A stretch of DNA of 64,000 bases from an uncultured Bacteroidales bacterium (lineage in GTDB: Bacteria > Bacteroidota > Bacteroidia > Bacteroidales > Bacteroidaceae): positions 62,001-126,000 of the forward strand of contig CACWFY010000001.1 of assembly GCA_902760345.1 (NCBI GenBank), given 5' to 3'. The notes under the pieces were generated by a model. That model saw only the letters and a list, made by a program, of their open reading frames with translations, did no database searches and had not been told where the DNA came from. Positions within the stretch are counted from its first letter, which is position 1. Each line of letters begins with the position of its first letter. The position numbers were made by a program, and so were the translations under genes. Positions 27,050 to 36,289 of this stretch are shown here, piece after piece.

Positions 27050-27080
27050 TTTGTAGTCTCAACCTTTTTTCGTACCTTCG
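27050..27080 (+). promoter_or_regulatory. Promoter of the VapE-like gene
   Basis: TTTG at 27050-27053 and TACCTTCG at 27073-27080 (one mismatch to TAnnTTTG) are separated by 19 bp, the usual Bacteroidota -33/-7 spacing. The ATG at 27109 follows 28 nt later. A TTG at 27046 lies upstream of and within this promoter and is rejected as a start. Confidence 0.65.
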
Positions 27081-27108
27081 CAGCAGGAACTTAAAACAAA
27101 CAATAGCT

Positions 27109-29256
27109 ATGTCAGAAATCACACTCATCAAACCCTATCGCCAGTCGGAAACATTGCGTCTCTATACCGAGACAGACATCGTAGAACTGTTGAGGAGTGA
27201 CAGTTATGCCGAACTCATCAACGACCTGCGCAGCTACTATCCGATGCTCGAGCTGAGGCGCGAGGCTGACGGCTCAGTCAGTGGTAGCGACCTCATAGCC
27301 AACAAGTTGCCGCGCATCTGCTTTGCCTCGAAGATGGAGAACCGCAATCGTCAGCGCGTCACGTTGGGCTATACTGGACTGGTGCTGCTCGAGGTCAACA
27401 ACCTGACGGGTTACGTTGAGGCCGACGCCATTCGCAAGGGTGCCGGCGAGGTGCCCCAGACGCTGATGGCCTTTGTGGGTGCTTCAGGGCGTAGCGTGAA
27501 GATAGTGTGTCGCGGTGAACTGTTCCCCAGCGAACGAAAGGACGGCGGGGCGTTGCCCATGACAACCGAAGACATTGCCCTGTTCCACGAGAACCTCTAC
27601 GAACGTGCCCGTTTGGCCTATAATGCGCAGCTGGGTGTGACCATTGAGAAATTGGAACCGCGCGTCGACCGCACGTGCTACGTCAGCAAGGACGATGAGG
27701 TGGTATACAATCCGATGGCTATCCCGTTCTATGCTCGTGCCGAAAAGCCAACGCAGGCCCTTTCGCTGGTTCGTACGTCAACACTTGAAAAGGAGAAGGA
27801 CTATCCAGGAGTGAACCGCCATTTCACGCAGCATCAGATCTTTGAGTTCAACCTCTCGAAAGCCTACGACGAGTGTGAGGGGCTGCTGGGTGACGACCTC
27901 GCCCATGCCTTGCTTACCCGACTGGCCATTCATTGTCTGGAGACGGGCATCCCAATGGCGGTAGCCCGCCGTATGACGCGTTACCGTTCGGCAGACCTCG
28001 GTGAGAATGATGACCTCATCAACGAGGTATTTGCTAACGTCTATCGGCCGGAGGTGATGAAGCGCTACGAGGAACGCAAGGGTTACAAGCCCGAGAAGAA
28101 CATTCCCGCCGAGACGCTGCTGACGATGAAGATTGACGTATTCCTGAACGAGAACTACGAGATACGAAAGAATGTGATGCGCGGCGTGGCGGAGTTCAGG
28201 GCCCGGACGGGCATCGGATTCTCGTTCCGCGACCTGACGGAAGAGGCGCGCAACAGCATCACCATGAAGGCCCTGCGACTGGGTATCAAGTGTTGGGACA
28301 AGGATATCCGCCGCTACGTCAACTCGGAAGACATTGAACTGTACGACCCGATGAACGAATTCCTGGAGTCGCTGCCCGCATGGGACGGCAAAGACCGTGT
28401 GAAAGAACTGGCGCGGCGTATTCCCACCAGCTATGAGGAGTGGCCCGAGTTGTTCCACCTGTGGATGCGTTCGATGGTGGCCATGTGGATGGGCAAGGGT
28501 CAGCTGACGGGCAACTCGCTCGTACCTATATTAATAGGTCGTCAGGGTTGTGGAAAGTCCAGTTTCTGTCGCATCCTGTTGCCCAACAACCTGCGCGACT
28601 ACTATAACGACCGCATCAATTTCAAGAACGAAACCGACCTGAATCTGGGACTGACGTCGTTCGGCCTCATCAACCTCGATGAGTTCGACAAGATTACCCA
28701 GCGCCAGCAGATTGTATTGAAGTACCTCGTATCGACTTCCGACCTGAAATTCCGTCCGCCCTACGGCAAGGCCTATTCGGAACATCGCCGCTTCGCGTCG
28801 TTCATCGGCACCACCAACGAGATGATGCCGCTGACAGACCCCAGTGGAGCCCGCCGCTTCGTCTGCGTAAAGGTCGAGGGCGACATCGACTTCCGCACGC
28901 CCATCGGCTATGCCCAGCTTTATGCCCAGCTGCTACACGAAATCAACAATGGCGAGCGCTACTGGCCGACGCGCGAACAGGAACAGCAGCTCATACAGCG
29001 AAACCTTGCCTACCAGCAGGTCAGCGGACTCGGCGAGATGCTGCTCTCCGTCCTAGAACGTCCCGCAAACAATGAAGACGGCCAATGGATGTCGCTCAAA
29101 GATATCTCGGCACTCTTGAAACAGCACTTTAACGGTTATAAAGAAGAGGCGGGCACCTTCCGCAAAATCGGCTCCTACCTCAGCCGTCCGGAGTACCAGT
29201 TCAAGAGCAAGCACACGAATACCGGCACCGTATATTGGGTGAAGATGAGGGAGTAA
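27109..29256 (+). CDS. VapE/BT4734-type primase-helicase-like protein
   Basis: 715 residues from the ATG at 27109. The N-terminal third resembles the BT4734-like domain (RVTLGYTGLVLLEVNNLTGY, FVGASGRSVKIVCRGELF), which in this family is related to primase-type folds. The C-terminal part is a VirE/VapE P-loop domain with Walker A GRQGCGKSSFCRILL, Walker B-like LINLDEFDKI and sensor-like FIGTTNEMMPLTDPSGARRF. Related proteins occur in phage satellites and islands as replication helicases or primases, and in Bacteroides they often sit next to capsule loci, as here. Upstream is an iteron-like region. The downstream genes usual in Bacteroides (HU-like protein, amidase) are absent. Confidence 0.88.
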   Translation: MSEITLIKPYRQSETLRLYTETDIVELLRSDSYAELINDLRSYYPMLELRREADGSVSGSDLIANKLPRICFASKMENRNRQRVTLGYTGLVLLEVNNLTGYVEADAIRKGAGEVPQTLMAFVGASGRSVKIVCRGELFPSERKDGGALPMTTEDIALFHENLYERARLAYNAQLGVTIEKLEPRVDRTCYVSKDDEVVYNPMAIPFYARAEKPTQALSLVRTSTLEKEKDYPGVNRHFTQHQIFEFNLSKAYDECEGLLGDDLAHALLTRLAIHCLETGIPMAVARRMTRYRSADLGENDDLINEVFANVYRPEVMKRYEERKGYKPEKNIPAETLLTMKIDVFLNENYEIRKNVMRGVAEFRARTGIGFSFRDLTEEARNSITMKALRLGIKCWDKDIRRYVNSEDIELYDPMNEFLESLPAWDGKDRVKELARRIPTSYEEWPELFHLWMRSMVAMWMGKGQLTGNSLVPILIGRQGCGKSSFCRILLPNNLRDYYNDRINFKNETDLNLGLTSFGLINLDEFDKITQRQQIVLKYLVSTSDLKFRPPYGKAYSEHRRFASFIGTTNEMMPLTDPSGARRFVCVKVEGDIDFRTPIGYAQLYAQLLHEINNGERYWPTREQEQQLIQRNLAYQQVSGLGEMLLSVLERPANNEDGQWMSLKDISALLKQHFNGYKEEAGTFRKIGSYLSRPEYQFKSKHTNTGTVYWVKMRE

Positions 29257-29341
29257 GAAGAATGTGTGTCTAAAATATTGCCTTTTGCGGTGGTCGTTTG
29301 CTGAAGAATAACGGGTGTTCGCTGAAATAAAATAGTGTCGA

Positions 29342-29409
29342 TTAAACTTTTCATGTTTTGTTGTATCAAAGAAGCAGAACAACACAAAAACAACAACATA
29401 AAAGTTTAA
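29342..29409 (+). other. Long leader hairpin before a small secreted protein
   Basis: TTAAACTTTT (29342-29351) pairs perfectly with AAAAGTTTAA (29400-29409). The pairing continues through ATGTT and GTTGT with bulges of 1 and 2 nt on the left arm, giving about 20 bp around a 25-nt loop. It ends 18 nt before the ATG at 29428 and has no T run, so a leader RNA structure or operator is more likely than a terminator. No clear -7 box was found upstream. Confidence 0.75.
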
Positions 29410-29427
29410 CACAAAAACGAAACGAAC

Positions 29428-29766
29428 ATGAAAAAGATGATTTTAACACTGGTGGCCATGATGGCAGTAATGTCTGGTTTTGCAAAGAGTAGTGCAGACA
29501 AACGATTCGACATGAGTTGCGATATCTATCGCCTTTCGGTCACGCTCGACCTGGACGAAGAGCAGATGGATGCCGTAGAAATGATTCAAGACCGATTCAG
29601 CGACGAGATGCAGGCGCTGGCCTCGCTGAAGGGCTGGCAGCTAAGACATGGCATCCGTCAGACGGTCAGAAAGGATGCCGAGCAGATGAGACAGGTGCTT
29701 AACGACAAACAGTTCCACACCTATATGCGCATCCTTACTGCAACGCTGAGAAACAGACATCTCTAA
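29428..29766 (+). CDS. Small secreted helical protein, unknown function
   Basis: 112 residues. A signal peptide (MKKMILTLVAMMAVMSGFA) leaves a mature protein of about 90 residues that is all-helical and charged (SVTLDLDEEQMDAVEMIQDR, RKDAEQMRQVLNDKQFHTY). The spacing of Leu/Asp-Glu-Gln segments recalls CpxP/Spy-type periplasmic helical proteins (LTXXQ-like), but the similarity is only by eye. It lies downstream of the VapE-like gene, behind a long leader hairpin, and is followed by a good terminator, so it is probably an independent unit. Confidence 0.75.
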   Translation: MKKMILTLVAMMAVMSGFAKSSADKRFDMSCDIYRLSVTLDLDEEQMDAVEMIQDRFSDEMQALASLKGWQLRHGIRQTVRKDAEQMRQVLNDKQFHTYMRILTATLRNRHL

Positions 29767-29788
29767 ACGGGGTTAAGGAAGAGTTTTG

Positions 29789-29834
29789 AAAACACGGTGG
29801 CCATAATCAGCATTGTCATCGTGTTTTCTTTTTA
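29789..29834 (+). terminator. Intrinsic terminator after the small secreted protein
   Basis: AAAACACGGTG pairs with CATCGTGTTTT over 11 bp (one G-U) with a 17-nt loop, followed by CTTTTT. Confidence 0.8.
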
Positions 29835-29841
29835 TGCGTTC

Positions 29842-30873
29842 TTACTTTTTGTTTTGAGCTAAATAAAATGAATAGTTGATGATATTTTTGCATAAATAGG
29901 CACTAAAACAAGACAGGCCTAACCAAACTGGCAGTAGAATCCATACGCAGACATCTTTACAGAGTATTTTTAATGTCCAGAAAATGAATTCATGAACTAG
30001 ATACAGTTCTAAAGAATATTTGCCAAAGAAATTAACTAATGATAAAAGCATAGGAGAAAGTTTTCTTAATACTTTTAGATTCAGTTTGATTAATGCAGGC
30101 ATGCCTATCATTAGTGCAAAGAGTATGCAATCATTAATTCCTTGAAATGATGTGCCGCTTTTATCCAGAATCTTTAGACATAGAGCTATTACTAAGAACA
30201 AATATGAAAAGAATAAAATTCTATTCCACCAATAATTCTTGTTTGCTATATACATCCCAAGCAGGAATACAGGTAAACGGCTCGTAGTCCATGCAAATAT
30301 CCCTATAGGTGACATCCATTCATAGCCAATTTGTGGTGAAATGAATATTCCATTGATAAAGAAAATAATGGTTGTCAAAAGTACTAAGGGGTTTAACCAA
30401 TATTTTATTAACCAATGCAATATCGGTGAGATTGTATACAAGATGATAATTGATGGTATAAACCATAAATCAAAACTTAGAAAAGACCACCCCCCAATAT
30501 TAAGGACTTCTTTAAGGATAGCAACAGATGAACCTAATAATAGAAATATACTATACTTTATTGATCCGCAAAGTATACAACTTGGCAGGATTCGTTTAAG
30601 CCTGCGCAAATAATAAACTTTTAAACTGTTGTTGTTCAACGATCTTACTATTCCCATTCCAGACAAAAACAGAAAGACGTCAACTCCCCACGAACCAAAG
30701 TTGTGGAATAGATTGAAAGGAATAACACTTGTGAAATATTGATGGAAGAGCATAACGGAAATCATGGCGATCCCCATTATAGCTGTTCTATATTTGGATA
30801 TGTCTCGATTGAAATCTTCAATGTTTGTATGCTCTTTTTTGTTTAGTAGAGCAGACATAGGTATCTTATACAT
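29842..30873 (-). CDS. Acyltransferase 3 family membrane protein
   Basis: 343 residues, about ten hydrophobic segments. The early segment MGIAMISVMLFHQYF holds the conserved His, and GVDVFLFLSGMGIVRSL followed by YYLRRLKRILP is the family signature. Such proteins O-acetylate (or otherwise acylate) glycans at the inner membrane. It is the last gene of a three-gene leftward unit after GT2 and an esterase-like lipoprotein, so a paired acetylation/deacetylation role in the exopolysaccharide is plausible (inference). Strongly AT-rich, as is the whole 30-39 kb section. A start at the second Met (MSALLNKKEH) is also possible. Confidence 0.88.
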   Translation of the reverse strand: MYKIPMSALLNKKEHTNIEDFNRDISKYRTAIMGIAMISVMLFHQYFTSVIPFNLFHNFGSWGVDVFLFLSGMGIVRSLNNNSLKVYYLRRLKRILPSCILCGSIKYSIFLLLGSSVAILKEVLNIGGWSFLSFDLWFIPSIIILYTISPILHWLIKYWLNPLVLLTTIIFFINGIFISPQIGYEWMSPIGIFAWTTSRLPVFLLGMYIANKNYWWNRILFFSYLFLVIALCLKILDKSGTSFQGINDCILFALMIGMPALIKLNLKVLRKLSPMLLSLVNFFGKYSLELYLVHEFIFWTLKILCKDVCVWILLPVWLGLSCFSAYLCKNIINYSFYLAQNKK

Positions 30874-30909
30874 TTCCTTTTCCCAAAACTGAAATCATTA
30901 TATCGCAAG

Positions 30910-32109
30910 TTAAATACTAATGTCAAACATGTAGCACCAATTATTGCTTGAGTCTCTTAAATTACCCCGTGGGCCATGAAGTCGTCCACTTTTCATGTGG
31001 TCGCCATTAACTGCGTATCTAAAGCGACAATTCTTAGGAGTTTCAGAGCAGTAGATCACGACCGAATCCCCTCCTACGACAATTGACTTGGCGATGTTCA
31101 AGTTTTGACGATTGATGACACTAAATCCGTAGTTGTCAGCCTTGTTGACCTTAATTGTATCTATAACTAAAGGTGGACAAGGTACATCCATGTGGATGGT
31201 GACAATTGTATCGTTGGTTGTAATATTCAGAGGAATCAATCCTTTAAACCGCTCCTTGCCTCTTAGAATTCCAAGAGCAGATGTAGCTGCCAAAGCCCCA
31301 ATGCTCTGCTGACCTTCGGCATCAATATGTATCTTCTCGTTGACGCAGGCGTAGGGATAGGTTGGCCCGCTGGCCCAAAAATGTTCATCAGCAATTAACA
31401 GATTTACAAAAGTTTGAGGAACATAAGTCTCACGACATTTATAATTGTTGGCATTAAATTTCTCAGCTCTTGTTAATGAATTTGCTTGATAGCAGATAAA
31501 TGGAATTTCTGCGTCTTGATGTGTGATGCTTTTGATGTCAGCATTCATGTCTTCCCTGATTTGCTTGAGCAACTGATCATAGTCTGTATTGAGATAGTCG
31601 ACGATGTCAGATTCTCCTTGCATCCAACAGATAGCAGGTACTTGGAAGTCCCAACCGCGATCTTTCGCCTCTTCGTATGCCGTTTTAATATTTTCTATAA
31701 ATTTTTGATAAGGCATGGAGCCTTTGCTTAGGTTGGCAATAGCTGTGGCTCCTTGTCCGCCAGGGAAGATACAAATCAAAGTATCACTACCAGTGGCATC
31801 TGCTAATTGTTTTGCCATATTATAAAGTGATAGTTCAAAAGCTCTTTTTTGATAGTTCACTATTTTTTTTGCAAACTGTTTAAAGTCGTTATTGTCAAAG
31901 TAGCCAAAGTTGTGGTCAAGATTCTCTGTCACAATACGCCCATTGGCATAGGCGGCCAGCGAGTCGAAATCCGTAATACGCTCTGCTTCTTCTCCCAAGG
32001 CAAGACTTTGGCCATATACAGGGATACAAATTACAGTTTTGTGCTCGTAAGTACTGTGACATGAAACAAGAACTGATAGAAGAAGAATTATGTACAATAG
32101 TTTTTTCAT
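30910..32109 (-). CDS. Sialate O-acetylesterase-like SGNH lipoprotein
   Basis: 399 residues. A lipoprotein signal (LLYIILLLSVLVSC) has its lipobox Cys at residue 17. SGNH-type blocks are present: Ser in VYGQSLALGEEAE, the Gly-rich FPGGQGATAI, WMQGESDIVDY, and Asp/His near EKIHIDAEGQQS. This matches the DUF303/SASA acetylesterase family. It probably removes acetyl groups from a glycan at the cell envelope. It lies between a GT2 and an acyltransferase, 15 bp after the GT2 stop. C-terminal beta-rich domain of unknown role. Confidence 0.82.
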   Translation of the reverse strand: MKKLLYIILLLSVLVSCHSTYEHKTVICIPVYGQSLALGEEAERITDFDSLAAYANGRIVTENLDHNFGYFDNNDFKQFAKKIVNYQKRAFELSLYNMAKQLADATGSDTLICIFPGGQGATAIANLSKGSMPYQKFIENIKTAYEEAKDRGWDFQVPAICWMQGESDIVDYLNTDYDQLLKQIREDMNADIKSITHQDAEIPFICYQANSLTRAEKFNANNYKCRETYVPQTFVNLLIADEHFWASGPTYPYACVNEKIHIDAEGQQSIGALAATSALGILRGKERFKGLIPLNITTNDTIVTIHMDVPCPPLVIDTIKVNKADNYGFSVINRQNLNIAKSIVVGGDSVVIYCSETPKNCRFRYAVNGDHMKSGRLHGPRGNLRDSSNNWCYMFDISI

Positions 32110-32124
32110 GGGTAGAACGTATAT

Positions 32125-33033
32125 TTATGAGGCAGACTTAACCCAAAATACGATGGATGATTTCCAACCAATGTACTTAAGATACCCAGACCGCAAGGCA
32201 CGCCAGAATACGGCTGGCTTGTCCTTGACGGGAATCAGATGACCCGTGTAGAAAACTTTGCTGAGGGTGTATCGTAGGAACTTCTGAATGATGGGTGAAC
32301 GTTGGAATTTCAATAGTTCGTCGGCAACAGTCAGGTAACAGCTGATATTTCTCTTTGTATATCGCAGTCCCATAATTGATGAAGACCTGACACGATGTCT
32401 TACGAATGACTGTTTCAGACAGTAGATGGCATTACTATTTAATGTGAGCACTGTTGTGAACAGTTCGTCTTCATGGATGATACCTGGATAGAACATGAGT
32501 TCATGGCGTTTCATGTAGTCGTGATTAATTAGTAATAGCCAAACCGCACTGTTGTGGCATCCGGTATCGAGCATCAGATTTAGTAGGTATTCGCCATCAT
32601 ATTTTTTGTTTTCTTCTACGAGATGCGTCCTTTTGATAGTTGAGATGCAATCGCTTCCGCCATCTAAGAATCTGTCTCCATCAAAGAAAATGAAATCTGC
32701 CTGATTCTTAACGGCGTATTCATAACATTTTCTTAATGCGTCAGGACTGCTTAAGATGTCGTCTGAGTCCATCATATAGATGTATTCACCTCGTGCGTGT
32801 TGAAGTGCAGTGTTTCTGGCACCAGAAAGTCCTTGGTTTTCTTGTCGGAGTGCAATGATGCGACTGTCTTTTGCCGCATAGTGGTCTATCCGTTCCTGAC
32901 TGTTATCCGTAGAACCGTCGTTGACAGCAATTATCTCGATATCCGATAGCGTTTGTGTCAATAGCGACTGGAAAGCGTCGTCCAGATAAGGGGCAACATT
33001 ATAGATGGGCAATATGACGCTGACTTTAATCAT
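32125..33033 (-). CDS. Glycosyltransferase family 2
   Basis: 302 residues. GT-A start SVILPIYNVAPYLDDAFQSL, NDGSTDNSQERIDHY, metal-binding MMDSDDIL, and HEDELFTTVL as the likely catalytic acidic segment. It resembles capsule and exopolysaccharide enzymes of the EpsJ/WcaA type. It is the first gene of the leftward unit with the esterase-like lipoprotein and the acyltransferase, and has its own promoter box 20 nt before the ATG, divergent from the ATP-grasp gene. Confidence 0.92.
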   Translation of the reverse strand: MIKVSVILPIYNVAPYLDDAFQSLLTQTLSDIEIIAVNDGSTDNSQERIDHYAAKDSRIIALRQENQGLSGARNTALQHARGEYIYMMDSDDILSSPDALRKCYEYAVKNQADFIFFDGDRFLDGGSDCISTIKRTHLVEENKKYDGEYLLNLMLDTGCHNSAVWLLLINHDYMKRHELMFYPGIIHEDELFTTVLTLNSNAIYCLKQSFVRHRVRSSSIMGLRYTKRNISCYLTVADELLKFQRSPIIQKFLRYTLSKVFYTGHLIPVKDKPAVFWRALRSGYLKYIGWKSSIVFWVKSAS

Positions 33034-33052
33034 ATTAAGGTGTATTTCCCTG

Positions 33053-33060
33053 CAAATTTA
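33053..33060 (-). promoter_or_regulatory. Promoter -7 box of the GT2-esterase-acyltransferase unit
   Basis: The reverse strand reads TAAATTTG, matching TAnnTTTG, 20 nt before the ATG. Confidence 0.65.
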
Positions 33061-33103
33061 CAAATTTCTGATAAATAGTCCAAGTAATTTGATTTTTTTA
33101 TTG

Positions 33104-33111
33104 TAACTTTG
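33104..33111 (+). promoter_or_regulatory. Promoter -7 box of the ATP-grasp gene
   Basis: TAACTTTG matches TAnnTTTG, 36 nt before the ATG at 33148. Confidence 0.7.
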
Positions 33112-33147
33112 CCATGAAAATTATAAATTAAAGAAATATTGTTTTAT

Positions 33148-34128
33148 ATGGGTTTCCTTTCTTATAAAACCAGATTGCGTCTTTGGTCTGTGTTGCATCC
33201 TGTCAGGACGTATAGGGCTTGGTATTTCGACCGCAATATTCAGTTTACTGACAAATGGCGTGAGATAGTGGCTACAGATCCGAAGAAAGCTTTTGATATG
33301 AAGTGGAACCGATTCTACAGAAGGAAGTTCTCATGGAAGAATCCGCGGACGCTGAACGAGAAACTTACGTGGATGGAAGTATATACCGATACCTCGAAAT
33401 GGACAGAGTATACCGACAAGTATGAAGTTCGCAAGCATATTGAAAGTCTTGGACTGAAGGATATTCTCACGGAATGCTATGGAGTGTGGGATAGGGTAGA
33501 GGATATCGATTTTGACAAGCTTCCTGATAAGTTCGTGCTGAAATGTACCCATGACTGTGGCAGTACCGTCATTGTGCGTGACAAGAGTAAGATGAACAAA
33601 AAGGAACTACTCGACTTTCTGGACAAGCACGTATCCGTGCGGTATGGCTACGATTCCTGTGAACCACACTATATAGCGATAAAGCCCCGATTGATGGCTG
33701 AGAGTTTGATAGAGATGGACAATAGCGAGGAGTTCTCTTCGGAAACTACCGTTGACCATAAGATAAGGTGTATTGATGGTAAGGCGCAGTACGATATGGT
33801 TTGTTATGACCGGAGTCTAGAAAGTGGAAGTGGTGGCAGTAAGACCGTTTATGACCTGTATGATATTCACACATGGCAACCTATGCGTCAATTTTTGGCA
33901 GATGATGGCGTAAAATATCGTAACGTACCACGTCCGGAGAATCTGGAACGAATGATAGAAATAGCAGAGAAGATTGCTCAGGGTTTTCCTCAGGTAAGGG
34001 TAGATTTATATAATGTTCGTGGAAAAATCTATTTTGGTGAGATGACTTTCTTCGCATTCTCTGGTATGAATAATCACTTTACAATGAAGTTCCAAAGGAT
34101 GATAGGTGAGAAGATTCAGCTTCCCTAA
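33148..34128 (+). CDS. TupA-like ATP-grasp protein
   Basis: 326 residues from the ATG at 33148. It has the TupA-like ATP-grasp signatures: NPRTLNEKLTWMEVYTDTSK, TDKYEVRKHIESLG, DFDKLPDKFVLKCTHDCGS, and the C-terminal VRVDLYNVRGKIYFGEMTFF. ATP-grasp ligases join a carboxylate to an amine or similar group; family members in capsule loci are thought to add amino acids or related groups to polysaccharide sugars. It is the only rightward gene within the leftward exopolysaccharide locus and has its own promoter, suggesting separate insertion or separate control. Confidence 0.88.
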   Translation: MGFLSYKTRLRLWSVLHPVRTYRAWYFDRNIQFTDKWREIVATDPKKAFDMKWNRFYRRKFSWKNPRTLNEKLTWMEVYTDTSKWTEYTDKYEVRKHIESLGLKDILTECYGVWDRVEDIDFDKLPDKFVLKCTHDCGSTVIVRDKSKMNKKELLDFLDKHVSVRYGYDSCEPHYIAIKPRLMAESLIEMDNSEEFSSETTVDHKIRCIDGKAQYDMVCYDRSLESGSGGSKTVYDLYDIHTWQPMRQFLADDGVKYRNVPRPENLERMIEIAEKIAQGFPQVRVDLYNVRGKIYFGEMTFFAFSGMNNHFTMKFQRMIGEKIQLP

Positions 34129-34160
34129 ACCTAACTTTTACCATCTATACCCCAATGGCA

Positions 34161-35339
34161 TTATGCTCGTTCAATAGCGGCAAAGAAATTCGCGGCATAG
34201 CGTTCCTTGTCAAAGGCCCAGGCTCGTTCAATAGATGCGGAAGACATCTGCTGGCGTTTTTCTGGATGCTCATAAAGATTAAGGATAGCTGCTACAAGAT
34301 TGTTGACGACGTCATTTCTATCAACAATCGTAGCAACTCCTTCGCAGATTTCAGGAATTCCGCCACTTCGTGTAGTGATGAGAGGCAGACCTGCCGCCAG
34401 GGCTTCGACAATAGTCAATCCGAATGGTTCGTCCCACATTGATGGAAGGACGGCAATGTCGGCTAGATGTAAATAGTCGGGAATGTTTTCATATGGAACG
34501 AATCCTGTGAACACGATTCTATCTGCCAGACATTTTGCTTTATCTTTTAATGAACTAATAAAGCTATCTTCGCTAGTAGTATTACCAAAGAAGGAACCAC
34601 CTATAATCAGCAGTTTGAGATGTGGATTCTCTTTCAGTAGGAGCATAGCGGCAATCAATTCTGAAACGCCCTTGTCCTTGTTGATTCGTCCGCTATATAC
34701 CATCACAAAGTCATCTTCTGATAGCCCTATTGACTTGCGGTTGATAGCAGAATCGTGTTTGACAGAGAAACGTTTTATGTCAATGGCATTATAGAGAGTC
34801 TGGATCTTATTGCTGGGAGAAATGGTAGATACCCTGTCTTTGATATAATTGGAACAGGTCAGGATTTTGCTAAGACCATTGAATATGACGTCATGATATC
34901 TTGACTGGGAGTTCAGCAAGTCATTGTTTAAATGTAAAATAATATTATTATAGCCTCTTTGAGATAACTTGTAGGCGTGTCCAGGACTATTCTCTAAAAC
35001 GATACAGTCGAAATGTTTTTTCTTAAGGTCTTTGTAAACTTGCTCAAAGTAATATTCAATAAAATAGTTGTAGTACTCTTTAGATAAATGGAAGTATTTG
35101 CGCAGCCTTCTTGCTATTCTAGCTTTGAAACTAGTGACATCAATATAATAATAGTGATTGACGTCAGAGGATAGTGCAGGATGGGTACTGACTTTGGGGT
35201 CCCCAACGCTGTATACAGTAATATTGTGAAGCTTATGCTTGTCGTTATACGCCAAATAGAAGTCAGTCAAATTCTCTACAGCTCCTCCTTGTACAGCAGG
35301 AACAGGCAGTATGCCAATATTAATAATTGCGATATTCAT
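34161..35339 (-). CDS. Glycosyltransferase family 4
   Basis: 392 residues. Start IINIGILPVPAVQGGAVENL, donor-domain start FVMVYSGRINKDKGVSELIA, EX7E element DEPFGLTIVEALAAGLPLI. AVQGGAVENL is typical of WcaI/RfaG-like enzymes acting on exopolysaccharides. It is the last gene of the main leftward locus, convergent with the ATP-grasp gene 32 bp away. AT-rich. Confidence 0.92.
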   Translation of the reverse strand: MNIAIINIGILPVPAVQGGAVENLTDFYLAYNDKHKLHNITVYSVGDPKVSTHPALSSDVNHYYYIDVTSFKARIARRLRKYFHLSKEYYNYFIEYYFEQVYKDLKKKHFDCIVLENSPGHAYKLSQRGYNNIILHLNNDLLNSQSRYHDVIFNGLSKILTCSNYIKDRVSTISPSNKIQTLYNAIDIKRFSVKHDSAINRKSIGLSEDDFVMVYSGRINKDKGVSELIAAMLLLKENPHLKLLIIGGSFFGNTTSEDSFISSLKDKAKCLADRIVFTGFVPYENIPDYLHLADIAVLPSMWDEPFGLTIVEALAAGLPLITTRSGGIPEICEGVATIVDRNDVVNNLVAAILNLYEHPEKRQQMSSASIERAWAFDKERYAANFFAAIERA

Positions 35340-35358
35340 AGTCTTAATTGGCGGATTG

Positions 35359-36282
35359 TTATTTTGTTTTACTGAGTCCCAATCTCCAGATAATACGGTC
35401 TTTCCACTGGTAATACTTTGTCATCAATGAACGGTTCCGGCACATCCAGCGAAGTCGAATGTTGACAAGTAATTTGGGATAATCTACTATGGCTCTTGGT
35501 GTTACAAGGAAATGACTATAGTCTGTGACACTGTCCTTCATAAAACCGCGATGCTGGAAATGGGCATAGAGCGATTCTTTCTTCTCCAACTTCCCGTGGT
35601 TGAAACGTAGCATATATAGTTTGTTGCCTATATGTTCGAAAATGACCTGTTGCCACCAACGAGTCATGCTATTGAAATGATAAGACTCCTTGGGCTTTGA
35701 GACATTATCAAAAGGCCATTCCAGCCAACAGTCTTCAGGTCGGCAGTCTCGCCACTTGTCACTACAACCATTAAAGCCGTATTCATCAAAGAAAGTTATC
35801 TTGCTCGTAGTGAAGGCGTCCTTGTAATTCTGGTAGCCTGCTATTTGTTTCATAAAATAGGTATTGGTGTCCTCATCGTTATGTAGCAATGTTAAGTGTC
35901 CCCATCCTAACAGAAACTTATGCGTCAAGACATTGTCTGTAAAGAAAGAACGGATGTCGCCATATACCAAATCAAGGTCGCCAAATCCCCAGAAGTTGTA
36001 GTCATTAATATAGTCTTTCAAGATGTAACCATAGGCCTGTTTGTATTCGCACAACTTGTAGGGACGGTCTAAAACTATAGGAAAGTCGAAGGCGTTCTGT
36101 ACCAATTGTTGGAAATCGCAGAATTGCATTTGATGCACGATGATGTTCTTGGCAGGCTCAACGTCGGCATCAGTAAAGAACATAAAGTCAACGGATGGAT
36201 TGTGTAGCGCAGATTCTCGCCACATTTTATATTGTATTGGTAATGACCCAAAATAGGGGAAAATAATAACAATAGTTTTCAT
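35359..36282 (-). CDS. DUF6625 family protein, putative GT-A glycosyltransferase
   Basis: 307 residues. Start MKTIVIIFPYFGSLPIQYKM, FMFFTDADVEPAKN and especially WGFGDLDLVYGDIRSF give DXD-type motifs like those of small capsule GT-A enzymes, and EDCWLEWPFD may supply acidic residues. It matches what is known of DUF6625, found in polysaccharide loci without a tested activity. It sits between a GT4 and a GT2 with gaps of 19 and 7 bp, so it is in the operon. Confidence 0.8.
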   Translation of the reverse strand: MKTIVIIFPYFGSLPIQYKMWRESALHNPSVDFMFFTDADVEPAKNIIVHQMQFCDFQQLVQNAFDFPIVLDRPYKLCEYKQAYGYILKDYINDYNFWGFGDLDLVYGDIRSFFTDNVLTHKFLLGWGHLTLLHNDEDTNTYFMKQIAGYQNYKDAFTTSKITFFDEYGFNGCSDKWRDCRPEDCWLEWPFDNVSKPKESYHFNSMTRWWQQVIFEHIGNKLYMLRFNHGKLEKKESLYAHFQHRGFMKDSVTDYSHFLVTPRAIVDYPKLLVNIRLRWMCRNRSLMTKYYQWKDRIIWRLGLSKTK

Positions 36283-36289
36283 CCGATTA

